Assembly (NCBI RefSeq): GCF_038002165.1
Contig: NZ_JBBOBR010000001.1
Coordinates: forward strand, 1,302,001-1,366,000
Source of the DNA: Cytobacillus sp. FSL H8-0458
Lineage (GTDB): Bacteria; Bacillota; Bacilli; Bacillales; Cytobacillaceae
Direction: 5' to 3'
DNA: 64,000 nucleotides
Part shown: positions 8,014 to 16,253 of the stretch, one piece after another
Position numbering within the stretch: the stretch's first letter is position 1
Layout of the letters: every line of letters begins with the position of its first letter
Position numbers and translations under genes: made by a program
Notes under the pieces: model-generated
What the model was told of the DNA's origin: nothing
The model's database searches: none
Seen by the model: the letters and a program-made list of their open reading frames with translations, nothing else

Positions 8014-9330
8014 ATGAAGAAGTTCTTAGGAATTTTGATGTCATTTATTTTGCTCGCAGGGGTGCTTGCAGGCTGCTCTGGAAATTCGGAATCAGCTGGA
8101 AGCGAAAAAAAGGACAAAGATGTTGATTTAAAGATTTGGTCTTTTACGGATGAATTGAAAGAACCCATTAAGAAATTTGAAGAAAAGAATGGGGTGACGG
8201 TGGAGCTGACCATCGTTCCAATCGCGGATTATCCGACGAAGCTTAAACCTGTTCTTGAAAGCGGTGTCGGAGCGCCTGATGTGTTCACAGGGGAAATTGC
8301 TTTCCTTAAACAGTGGGTGGATGCAGGCTACTGGGAGAATTTATCGGGAGATCCATACAATGTGGAAGAGATTAAAGATAAATATGTTCCTTACGTATTT
8401 GACTTAGGGAAGGACCAGGATGGAAATGTGAGAGCCCTGTCATGGCAGACAACACCAGGCGGGATTTTCTACAAAAGAAGTATTGCAAAGGAAGTGCTTG
8501 GCACGGATGATCCGGCTGTGGTCGGCAAGATGATGGGATCCATGGATGATGTGTTCCAGGTGGCTGAGAAGATGAAAGAGAAAGGCTACAGCATGTTCCC
8601 GGATGAAGGATCCATCCGCTGGTTCTCACACGGCCAGAATCCGCAGCCATGGGTGAGCGAAGATGGTGAACTGAATTTAACAGACGAGAAGATCGAGTTT
8701 ATGGATTATGCAAAAAAGCTTCGTGAGAACAGCTATACAGCCCTTGCTGCTGAATGGTCTCCATCCTGGTTCGAAGCGATGGATAAACCGATCAAGGTGA
8801 AAGAAAACGGGAAGGAAAAAGAAACAGAAGTGTTCTCTTATGTTCTTCCGACATGGGGACTTCACAGTGTATTGAAGACAAACGTGAAAGAGTCCGCAGG
8901 TGACTGGGCCGTTACCAATGGACCAAGTCCATATTTCTGGGGCGGAACATGGTTAGGTGTCTACCACAAGTCTGAAAACAAAGAGCTTGCGTATGACTTT
9001 GTGAAAATGATGACGCAGGATGATGAGTTCCTGACAGAGTGGGCAAAAGAAACTGGGGATGTCCTTGCTTATCAGCCGGTTACAAATAAAATCAAAGATG
9101 ATTTCAGCAGTGAATTCTTAGGCGGACAAAACAACTATCAATTTTTCCTTGAACAAGCGAAGGAAATTGAGCCTGGCATCGTCACAAAATACGATCAGCA
9201 GCTTGATACGTTCTATGGAAATGCGGTTCAGCAATATGTAGACGGCAAGAAGTCGAAGAAGGATGCAATCAAGGAATTCTATCAAAAGGCACAAAACGCT
9301 TATCCTGACTTAAAGGTGCCGAAAAAATAA
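8014..9330 (+). CDS. ABC transporter sugar-binding lipoprotein (family 1)
   Basis: A 438-residue extracellular solute-binding protein. The N-terminus is a lipoprotein signal with lipobox LAGC, so Cys21 would be lipidated and the protein tethered to the outer face of the membrane. The mature part begins with a charged linker and then DLKIWSFTDELKEPIKKFEE, typical of family 1 (CUT1) sugar-binding proteins. Two permease genes follow, but no ATPase, so the importer presumably uses a shared MsmX-type ATPase encoded elsewhere, as is common in Bacillus. The downstream glycosidases suggest a beta-glucoside or beta-gluco-oligosaccharide as substrate. A good AAGGGGGAG site lies upstream of ATG 8014. 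Operators 1 and 2 precede it. Confidence 0.88.
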   Translation: MKKFLGILMSFILLAGVLAGCSGNSESAGSEKKDKDVDLKIWSFTDELKEPIKKFEEKNGVTVELTIVPIADYPTKLKPVLESGVGAPDVFTGEIAFLKQWVDAGYWENLSGDPYNVEEIKDKYVPYVFDLGKDQDGNVRALSWQTTPGGIFYKRSIAKEVLGTDDPAVVGKMMGSMDDVFQVAEKMKEKGYSMFPDEGSIRWFSHGQNPQPWVSEDGELNLTDEKIEFMDYAKKLRENSYTALAAEWSPSWFEAMDKPIKVKENGKEKETEVFSYVLPTWGLHSVLKTNVKESAGDWAVTNGPSPYFWGGTWLGVYHKSENKELAYDFVKMMTQDDEFLTEWAKETGDVLAYQPVTNKIKDDFSSEFLGGQNNYQFFLEQAKEIEPGIVTKYDQQLDTFYGNAVQQYVDGKKSKKDAIKEFYQKAQNAYPDLKVPKK

Positions 9331-9348
9331 ATCTGCTTTCACTAATGC

Positions 9349-9373
9349 AGGCGGCCTGCTTACCTGGCCGCTT
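9349..9373 (+). promoter_or_regulatory. Intercistronic stem-loop after the binding-protein gene
   Basis: AGGCGGCC (9349-9356) pairs with GGCCGCTT (9366-9373). No T-run follows, so it is more likely an RNA-stabilising or partial-attenuation hairpin that keeps the binding protein more abundant than the permeases. That role is inferred from the position. Confidence 0.5.
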
Positions 9374-9406
9374 GTGAATCCTAGATGACGAAGGGGGCTC
9401 GGGGAA

Positions 9407-10303
9407 ATGAAAAATGTGAATCGCTTCGGCTATCTGTTCATTGCTCCGTTTTGGATCATATTCCTGATTTTCAGTATTTATCCCGTGGCACTGACATTCT
9501 ATTACAGCTTTACGAACTATTCAGGGAGCGGCCCGGCAGAAGTCGTCGGCCTTGCCAATTATAAGCGCTTGCTGACGGACAGCTACTTTGTCGAAGCTTT
9601 CTTCAACACATGGAAGATCTGGGGAATCAACTTTGCTCTTCAGATTGGGTTGGCTCTTGTTCTGGCATTGATCTTTTCTGATATGAGAATCAAGATGAGG
9701 GGTTTAGCCTTCTTCCGGTCGATTTTCTATTTGCCAAATTTGATCACCATCAGCTCAGTCGCTTTGCTGTTCGGCATTCTGCTGGATTGGCAGCATGGCT
9801 CATTAAATATGATTCTATTAAAAATTGGTCTTATATCAGAACCGATAAATTGGCTGAACGAACCGGCCACGGCACAGCTGTCAGTCTCGCTGATTCTGAC
9901 GTGGATGTGGTTCGGGCACTCTTTCATCGTCGTCATGGCGGGAGTTTCCGGGATTTCAAAAGATTACTATGAAGCCGCATTGATCGACGGAGCGAACCGC
10001 TGGCAGACATTTACAAAGATTACCATTCCATTACTGAAGCCGATCTTATTGTATATCATGATCACGTCCCTGATTGGGGGGCTTCAATTATTCGACCTGC
10101 CAATGCTTCTGACAGACGGAATCGGTTCGCCGGATGGATCACTGAATACGATGGTGCTTTATTTATACAATCAAGCCTTTAAGTATAACAATTATGGGTA
10201 TGCCTCTGCCGTTGCATACGGGTTGTTCATTATTACCCTGATTTTCTCGGCAATGGTGTTTAAAGGTATGTACAGAAATGAACGCAAGCCAAGGCAGGTG
10301 TAG
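9407..10303 (+). CDS. ABC sugar transporter permease, MalF type
   Basis: A 298-residue integral membrane protein with about six transmembrane segments; the first is LFIAPFWIIFLIFSIYPVAL. The cytoplasmic EAA loop is clear (YYEAALIDGANRWQTFTKI, about residues 187-205) and would contact the ATPase. It forms the membrane channel with the next gene's product. ATG 9407 has AAGGGGG upstream. It lies 76 bases after the binding-protein gene and 3 bases before the second permease. Confidence 0.88.
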   Translation: MKNVNRFGYLFIAPFWIIFLIFSIYPVALTFYYSFTNYSGSGPAEVVGLANYKRLLTDSYFVEAFFNTWKIWGINFALQIGLALVLALIFSDMRIKMRGLAFFRSIFYLPNLITISSVALLFGILLDWQHGSLNMILLKIGLISEPINWLNEPATAQLSVSLILTWMWFGHSFIVVMAGVSGISKDYYEAALIDGANRWQTFTKITIPLLKPILLYIMITSLIGGLQLFDLPMLLTDGIGSPDGSLNTMVLYLYNQAFKYNNYGYASAVAYGLFIITLIFSAMVFKGMYRNERKPRQV

Positions 10304-10306
10304 AAA

Positions 10307-11224
10307 ATGTTAGGAAAAACAGCAGCAGAAAAAGAAGTGCAGCTGAGTGAATTGACGAAGCAGCAGCCAGTAGTCCTTCCCAGCGAAAATAAACGGAAAA
10401 CCAAAAGCAGGATCTCTAAAAGCATTATATATATTCTGCTTTCCTTACTGGCGGTAGTCTGTTTCATCCCATTCCTGAAGATGCTCGTCAATGCGACGCG
10501 ATCCAATGAAGCCATCCTTGCAGGGTTTACGCTGATTCCCGGAACGGCGCTATTAGAGAACTACCGGACCATGATGGAATACGTCAATATTTGGGCAGGC
10601 TTCAAGAACAGTCTGATCATTTCTGTACTGGTCACCATCCTGTCGGGATATTTCTCGGCATTGACGGCGTATGGGTTTGCTTTTTACACATTCAAGGGGA
10701 AAAATTTTCTGTTTGTCTTCATGCTGGTCATGATGATGGTGCCTGGACAGCTGGGGCTGATCGGTTTTTATGAATTGAGTAAGAATCTTGGCATCCTGGA
10801 TTCTTATATTCCGCTGATCGTACCGGCCATTGCCAGTCCGTTCGTCGTGTTCTTCCTGAGGCAATACGTCCAGACGACACTCCATCCGAGTCTGATTGAA
10901 GCAGCCCGGATTGATGGGGCAAGCGAGTTCAAGATTTTCCATACGGTAGCGATTCCGATCATGATGCCTGCAGTTGCCACGATGTCGATCTTTACGTTCA
11001 TCGGATCCTGGAATAACTACATCATGCCGCTCGTGATCCTGTTCTCACCGGAAAAATATACATTGCCAGTTCTGATGGGATTCCTGAAAGGATCTCAGGT
11101 GGCCCAGAATCTCGGGTCCATGTACCTCGGAATTGCTATATCTGTCGTACCGATCATGATCGCCTTTCTGTTTTTGTCAAAATATATTGTCAACAGCATT
11201 TCAGCAGGTTCAATTAAAGAATAA
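10307..11224 (+). CDS. ABC sugar transporter permease, MalG type
   Basis: A 305-residue permease with about six transmembrane segments and the EAA loop LIEAARIDGASEFKIFHTV at about residues 195-213. The N-terminus carries a longer hydrophilic cytoplasmic tail (about 40 residues) than most MalG proteins. It pairs with the preceding MalF-type subunit. No ATPase gene follows; instead the GH1 glucosidase begins 15 bases later, so import and hydrolysis are in one transcript. Confidence 0.88.
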   Translation: MLGKTAAEKEVQLSELTKQQPVVLPSENKRKTKSRISKSIIYILLSLLAVVCFIPFLKMLVNATRSNEAILAGFTLIPGTALLENYRTMMEYVNIWAGFKNSLIISVLVTILSGYFSALTAYGFAFYTFKGKNFLFVFMLVMMMVPGQLGLIGFYELSKNLGILDSYIPLIVPAIASPFVVFFLRQYVQTTLHPSLIEAARIDGASEFKIFHTVAIPIMMPAVATMSIFTFIGSWNNYIMPLVILFSPEKYTLPVLMGFLKGSQVAQNLGSMYLGIAISVVPIMIAFLFLSKYIVNSISAGSIKE

Positions 11225-11239
11225 AGGGGAGAAGAGATT

Positions 11240-12598
11240 ATGCATTTTGATAAAAACTTTACGTTCGGAACCGCAACATCCTCCTACCAGATCGAAGGAG
11301 CACATGCAGAAGGGGGAAGGACACCATCCATATGGGATATGTTCTGTGATATTCCCGGAAAAGTCTACAAACAGCATAACGGAGATACAGCCTGTGATCA
11401 CTACCATCGTTACGAGGCAGATATCCAGCATATTAAGCGCCTGGGCGTGGATACGTACCGCTTTTCGATTGCATGGCCGAGAATCTTTCCTGAGAAGGGA
11501 AAGTACAACCAGGAGGGCATGAATTTTTACAAAAAGCTGGCAGAAAGACTTCGCGAAGAGGGAATTAAGCCTGCTGTGACACTATACCACTGGGACTTGC
11601 CTCTTTGGGCTCATGAAGAAGGCGGCTGGGTCAATCGCGACTCGGTGAAATGGTTCCTTGACTATGCGAAGGCCTGCTTCACGGAACTAGATTCCCTGGT
11701 CGATTCCTGGATTACCCATAATGAGCCGTGGTGTGCAGGCTTCCTTGGCTATCACCAAGGCGTTCATGCACCCGGCCATACGAACCTGGATGAAGCTGTC
11801 AAAGCGGTTCACCATATGCTGCTTTCACACGGAAAAGCAGTCGAGATGCTGAAAAAAGAACTCGCTTCCAGCACAGAGATCGGGATTACCTTGAACCTTT
11901 CACCAGTTTATCCAAAGACAGATTCCGTCAATGACGCACTTGCAGCGAACAATGCGGATGGCTACTCCAATCGATGGTTCCTGGATCCGGTCTTTAAAGG
12001 GGAATACCCTAAGGATATGATGAATCTATTTTCAAAGTACGTACATTCGTATGATTTTATTAAGGAAGGAGATATGGAAGCTATTTCTGTCCAGTGTGAC
12101 TTCTTTGGCATCAACTATTACAGCCGGGGAATTGTCGAGTTCAGTGCAGCCCATGACTTCATGCACAAGGGTGCCTATTCTGATTATGAAAAAACAGGTA
12201 TGGGCTGGGATATTGCACCGAATGAGTTTAAGGATCTGATCCGCCGCCTGAGACAGGAATATACGAACCTTCCAATCTATATCACCGAGAACGGTGCAGC
12301 CTATGACGATACAGTGGAAAATGGCCGGGTGCATGACCATAAGAGGGTAGAATATATTGAAAAACATTTGGAAGCCGTTTCTGAACTGAATAAGGAAGGG
12401 ATGAACATACAAGGATACTATCTGTGGTCCCTGTTGGATAATTTCGAATGGAGCTTTGGCTACGATAAGCGATTCGGCATTCTCTATGTGGATTTTGAAA
12501 CACAGGAGCGGATCTGGAAAGACAGTGCCTACCGATATGCAGCAATTATCCGGGACCACAAGAAGAGCCATTCTCTCCAGGAGGAGATCGCGCAATGA
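11240..12598 (+). CDS. Beta-glucosidase, glycoside hydrolase family 1
   Basis: A 452-residue cytoplasmic enzyme of the usual GH1 length. The N-terminal signature FGTATSSYQIEGA is present. The acid/base glutamate is Glu162 in THNEPW and the nucleophile is Glu350 in ITENG; both are intact. It hydrolyses beta-glucosides with retention. Because the importer is ABC-type rather than PTS, the substrate should arrive unphosphorylated, which points to beta-glucosidase rather than 6-phospho-beta-glucosidase activity. GGGGAGAAG precedes ATG 11240. The stop overlaps the start of the GH30 gene. Confidence 0.9.
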   Translation: MHFDKNFTFGTATSSYQIEGAHAEGGRTPSIWDMFCDIPGKVYKQHNGDTACDHYHRYEADIQHIKRLGVDTYRFSIAWPRIFPEKGKYNQEGMNFYKKLAERLREEGIKPAVTLYHWDLPLWAHEEGGWVNRDSVKWFLDYAKACFTELDSLVDSWITHNEPWCAGFLGYHQGVHAPGHTNLDEAVKAVHHMLLSHGKAVEMLKKELASSTEIGITLNLSPVYPKTDSVNDALAANNADGYSNRWFLDPVFKGEYPKDMMNLFSKYVHSYDFIKEGDMEAISVQCDFFGINYYSRGIVEFSAAHDFMHKGAYSDYEKTGMGWDIAPNEFKDLIRRLRQEYTNLPIYITENGAAYDDTVENGRVHDHKRVEYIEKHLEAVSELNKEGMNIQGYYLWSLLDNFEWSFGYDKRFGILYVDFETQERIWKDSAYRYAAIIRDHKKSHSLQEEIAQ

Positions 12599-13956
12599 GT
12601 TCCATGACTGCAGACGTCATCCTCACTGCCAAAAATACAGGAGAGCGGCTCGCGAAAAAAGAGCCGGTTTCCTTTACAGAAGAGCGTCAGATTTGCAGCA
12701 CACATATTGAACTCGATCCAAATCGTAAATATCAGGAAGTAATCGGGTTCGGAGGGGCCTTCACCGAAGCGGCAGCCTGGAGCCTTTCACAAATCAGCCC
12801 GGAAAAAAGGGAAGAGATCATCAGGCGTTACTTCGATCCAGAGGAGGGACTTAGCTACCGGCTGGGGCGGACACATATTAACAGCTGCGACTTTTCATTA
12901 GGAAACTACACCTATGTCGAGGAGGGGGATACCTCATTAAAGAGCTTCTCCATCGACCGTGAAAAGGAATTTGTCCTGCCCCTTATCCATGATGCCATGA
13001 AAGCAGCCGGAGAGCAGCTATTCATCGTGGCGTCTCCCTGGAGTCCGCCTCCATGGATGAAAACAAACGGTGAAATGAACAATGGCGGGAAGCTTTTGCC
13101 CGAGTTTGCACCGGTCTGGGCTGATTATTATTCGAAGTACATAGCGGCGATGGAAGAGGAAGGGGTGCCCATCTGGGGAATTACCATTCAGAATGAACCT
13201 GAAGCCAGGCAGGTATGGGACTCCTGCCTGTACACAGGTGAGGAAGAACGGGATTTCATCAAAAATTATCTTGGTCCATCCCTTGAGAAACATGGCCATG
13301 CTGATGTGAAGGTTATCATCTGGGATCATAACCGCGATGTCATTTTCGACAGAGCCAAAGCCGTCCTGTCCGATCCAGAAGCTGCTAAATATGTGTGGGG
13401 AACGGGAGTCCATTGGTATGTGTCTGAGGAATTTGAGAATCTTTCCAAGGTTCACGATGCATTCCCTGACAAACACTTAATTTTCACAGAAGGGTGCATC
13501 GAAGGCGGCCCTCAGCCAGGTGAATGGCACACCGGAGAACGGTATGGCCGAAATATCATTGGCGACTTGAACAATCATCTTGAAGCGTGGATTGACTGGA
13601 ATCTGGTGCTGAATGAAGAAGGCGGACCGAATCATGTAGGGAACTATTGCGATGCGCCAGTGATTGTGGATACTAAGAAGGATGAGGTTCACTATAACAG
13701 CTCCTACTATTATATTGGGCATTTCAGCAAGTTCATTAAGCCTGGAGCCAGGCGAATTGGCAGCCAGGCAACGAATAACCGCCTATTGGTCACCGCCTTT
13801 GAGAATATCAATGGTGAAACGGTGGCGGTATTGATGAATGAGAATGAAAGTAAAGAAGAAGTGTCTCTATCTCTTGGGGAGAAAAGTATGATGCTTGTTA
13901 TTCCGGAGCATTCTATAGCTACGATTATTATTCATAGATTGAATGAAAGGGCCTGA
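12595..13956 (+). CDS. Glycoside hydrolase family 30 enzyme (glucosylceramidase-like)
   Basis: A 453-residue GH30 enzyme without a signal peptide, so cytoplasmic. Typical blocks are QEVIGFGGAFTEAAAW near the N-terminus, SPWSPPPWMK, the acid/base glutamate Glu201 in TIQNEPEA and the nucleophile Glu299 in FTEGC. Family members cleave beta-1,6- or beta-1,3-glucans, glucosylceramide or xylan; subfamily and substrate cannot be fixed here, but partnership with GH1 suggests small beta-glucosides. Its ATG overlaps the previous stop (ATGA), implying translational coupling. Two truncated copies of this gene flank the operon at 5513-6254 and 15163-15966, which is unusual for a metabolic gene with no visible transposon. 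Confidence 0.88.
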   Translation: MSSMTADVILTAKNTGERLAKKEPVSFTEERQICSTHIELDPNRKYQEVIGFGGAFTEAAAWSLSQISPEKREEIIRRYFDPEEGLSYRLGRTHINSCDFSLGNYTYVEEGDTSLKSFSIDREKEFVLPLIHDAMKAAGEQLFIVASPWSPPPWMKTNGEMNNGGKLLPEFAPVWADYYSKYIAAMEEEGVPIWGITIQNEPEARQVWDSCLYTGEEERDFIKNYLGPSLEKHGHADVKVIIWDHNRDVIFDRAKAVLSDPEAAKYVWGTGVHWYVSEEFENLSKVHDAFPDKHLIFTEGCIEGGPQPGEWHTGERYGRNIIGDLNNHLEAWIDWNLVLNEEGGPNHVGNYCDAPVIVDTKKDEVHYNSSYYYIGHFSKFIKPGARRIGSQATNNRLLVTAFENINGETVAVLMNENESKEEVSLSLGEKSMMLVIPEHSIATIIIHRLNERA

Positions 13957-14023
13957 CCCTGGCTATTTAAATAAATTTGCAGGTTGGATTTCTATTTTTT
14001 CGGGGACCCTTAAACAATAAACA

Positions 14024-14054
14024 TTAAAAACACCCTTTTGCAGGGTGTTTTTAA
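14024..14054 (+). terminator. Terminator of the beta-glucoside operon
   Basis: TTAAAAACACCCT (14024-14036) pairs with AGGGTGTTTTTAA (14042-14054) around TTTGC; the 3' arm supplies the T-run. A short GGGCC repeat copy (13946-13964) overlaps the end of the GH30 gene just before it. Confidence 0.85.
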
Positions 14055-14075
14055 TTATGGGTTATTCCTAAGAGT

Positions 14076-14120
14076 AAGGGCCTGATCCCGGCTGTTTAAA
14101 AGCAGACAGGCCCCCCTTTT
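14076..14120. repeat. GGGCC-type hairpin repeat, copies 2 and 3
   Basis: AAGGGCCTGATCCCGGCT begins a hairpin closed by CAGGCCCCCCTTTT (14107-14120), so it can also act as a terminator. A shorter copy, AAAGGGCCTGACCCTGGCT, lies at 13946-13964. Copy 1 is at 6710-6751 behind the EVE fragment. Confidence 0.6.
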
Positions 14121-14282
14121 CTACCATTTGCCAACAAAATTCTATAAAGTATAATATGAGGATAGAAAAATACAGCAAAAGGAAGAACTCTTGATTATTT
14201 TTAAACAAAAGTCACCAGTCTCTTTTATAGTTGAAAAAGATTAAGTTAAATAGTAAGTCGAACTTCTTAACAGGAGGGAAAG

Positions 14283-14729
14283 ATGAAAATTTATGTGGAT
14301 GCAGATGCTTGTCCGGTGAAAGATATTATTATTGCAGAAGCAAGGGATTTTGAAATTCCGGTTATCCTTGTTACAAGCTTTTCTCATTTTTCTAATGCAG
14401 AACAGCCATCAGGAGTGAAAACCATTTATGTTGATTCTGGAGCAGATGCTGCAGATTATCGGATAGTGAAGTTAGTGGAAAAAGGAGATATTATCGTGAC
14501 GCAAGATTATGGTCTTGCGTCACTAGGTTTAGCAAAAGGAATTATCGTCCTCCACCATAAAGGATTTAGATATACAAATGAAAATATTGACCAATTATTA
14601 CAAACACGTTATTTAAGTGCAATGGCTAGAAAAAGCGGACAGCGAACGAAGGGACCAAAGCCTTTTACTGCAGAAGACCGGGAGCAATTTAGGGTTCTTT
14701 TTAAACAGGTTATTTCACGTAAAATTTAA
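14283..14729 (+). CDS. yqxD: YaiI/YqxD family protein (DUF188)
   Basis: A 148-residue protein of the UPF0178 (DUF188) family, predicted to have a PIN-like/NYN-type nuclease fold. The N-terminal signature [14 protein letters not shown] is hallmark, with the later conserved blocks [21 protein letters not shown] (in part) and [18 protein letters not shown]. The length is normal for the family. Its biological role is unknown; in B. subtilis it is not in a sugar locus, so the location here is probably incidental. An AGGAGGGA site lies directly before ATG 14283. Single gene, possibly co-transcribed with the small ORF after it. Confidence 0.85.
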   Translation: MKIYVDADACPVKDIIIAEARDFEIPVILVTSFSHFSNAEQPSGVKTIYVDSGADAADYRIVKLVEKGDIIVTQDYGLASLGLAKGIIVLHHKGFRYTNENIDQLLQTRYLSAMARKSGQRTKGPKPFTAEDREQFRVLFKQVISRKI

Positions 14730-14764
14730 GCTAAACTTAGAGATTCAGAAAGGAGCTAAATATT

Positions 14765-14956
14765 TTGAAGTATTTAAAATCGCAAATGCAACAACTAATT
14801 AAGGAAAATAAAGAACTCCATACACGCTTTAAAGAACTGAAGGCTGAGCATGGTCTTGAGAAAAACAATGCCCTCAAGGCCTTGTACCATTCAGAAGTTG
14901 CGGATGGAGGAAAGTATCAGGTAGCTTACCAGGCACTTGATCAGCCCAAAAAGTAG
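14765..14956 (+). CDS. Small hypothetical protein, 63 residues
   Basis: A short, highly charged and probably helical product (KSQMQQLIKENKELHTRFKEL suggests a coiled coil), rich in Lys and Glu. It starts at TTG 14765 with AGGAG nine bases upstream, and follows the YqxD homologue by 35 bases. No family recognised. The good ribosome binding site and the amino-acid composition argue that it is translated. Confidence 0.5.
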   Translation: MKYLKSQMQQLIKENKELHTRFKELKAEHGLEKNNALKALYHSEVADGGKYQVAYQALDQPKK

Positions 14957-15053
14957 ACTCTTATATCTAATTATACTTACTAAAAATTCTGTTATAAATG
15001 CTGGATGGTTATAAGTGGATTAAGTTAGTGACCAAATTATGAAGTGGGTTGCT

Positions 15054-15075
15054 ACGCAGTACAACGATACTGCGT
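15054..15075. other. Perfect short hairpin in a non-coding gap
   Basis: ACGCAGTA pairs with TACTGCGT around CAACGA. There is no T-run, so it is not a standard terminator. It lies about 90 bases before the abrupt left edge of GH30 remnant 2. The rest of the gap 14957-15162 shows nothing else. Confidence 0.35.
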
Positions 15076-15162
15076 ATTCGAACGACATATAATTGTTCTC
15101 TTTGTAGAAGAATGTACTTATTAACGAGGGCTTGAGTTTAATAAATAATCACAGAGGGACGG

Positions 15163-15966
15163 TATTATTCGAAGTACATAGCGGCGATGGAAGAGGAAGG
15201 GGTGCCCATCTGGGGAATCACCATTCAGAACGAACCTGAAGCAAAGCAGGTATGGGACTCCTGCCTGTACACAGGTGAAGAAGAACGGGATTTTATCAAA
15301 AATCATCTTGGTCCATCCCTTGAGGCCATGGTGATGTGAAGATTATCATCTGGGATCATAACCGTAATGTCATTTTCGAGAGAGCCCAAGCCGTCCTGTC
15401 CGATCCAGAAACTGCTAAATATGTGTGGAGAACGGGAGTCCATTGGTATGTATCTGAGGAATTTGAGAATCTCTCCAAGGTGCACGATGCATTCCCAGAC
15501 AAGCACTTAATTTTCACAGAAGGGTGCATCGAAGGCGGCCCTCAGGCAGGCGAATGGCATACGGGAGAAAGATATGGCCGAAACATCATCGGCGACTTGA
15601 ACGATCATCTTGAAGCATGGATTGACTGGAATCTCGTGCTGAATGAAAAAGGCGGATCGAATCATGTCGGGAACTACTGCGATGCGCCTGTGATTGTGGA
15701 TACGAAGAAGGATGAGGTGCACTATAACAGCTCCTACTATTATATATTATATTGGGCATTTCAGCAAGTTCATTAAGCCTGGAGCCAGGCGAAATGGCAG
15801 CCAGGCATCGAATAACCGCCTATTAGCCACCGCCTTTGAAAATATTAATGGTGAAACGGTGGCGGTTATGATGAATGAGAATGATAGCATAGAAGAAGTG
15901 TCTCTATCCCTTGGTGGGGATAGTATGATGCCGGAGCGTTCTATAGCGACGGTTATTATTCATTAA
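15163..15966 (+). pseudogene. GH30 glucosidase pseudogene, remnant 2
   Basis: A second 5'-truncated copy of the GH30 gene; homology starts abruptly at 15163 (equivalent to 13125) and runs to a stop at 15964-15966. Both catalytic glutamate codons survive, but two frameshifts kill the frame: a short deletion after CCCTTGAG near 15325 and an 8-base TATATTAT-type insertion near 15743. The 3' flank and terminator match those of remnant 1. It has diverged from both other copies, so it is not a recent duplication. Confidence 0.9.
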
Positions 15967-15972
15967 TAGGAG

Positions 15973-16000
15973 AACAGCCCTGATTGGGGGCTGTTTTTTT
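15973..16000 (+). terminator. Terminator after GH30 remnant 2
   Basis: AACAGCCC (15973-15980) pairs with GGGCTGTT (15988-15995) and is followed by TTTTTG. Remnant 1 keeps only the left arm of this structure (CAGCCCTGAT, 6263-6272), cut by the EVE fragment. Confidence 0.85.
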
Positions 16001-16253
16001 GTATATTGTGTAAGACTTGTAAGCATGTATCAGGTGCTTTTTCTTAATACAATTTTGTAGGGTGTCTTATCCATTTCTTAACTATTTTATCGATATATTT
16101 CTTTCTAAAGAGATATTAAAAAACACTAAGACTTAATGAATATTCAGAATTTTCCAGAGGTTTTTCACATTTCGAATCGAATGATATATAGTATCTGCAA
16201 TTTTATAAACTTTCCTGCTCAATAGGAGGAACTAATCTGCGAGGAGGATATAA

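Noticed and set aside
12032-12595. 187-codon antisense frame opposite the GH1 gene
   Set aside because: The plus strand encodes a complete GH1 enzyme with both catalytic residues; the antisense product matches nothing.
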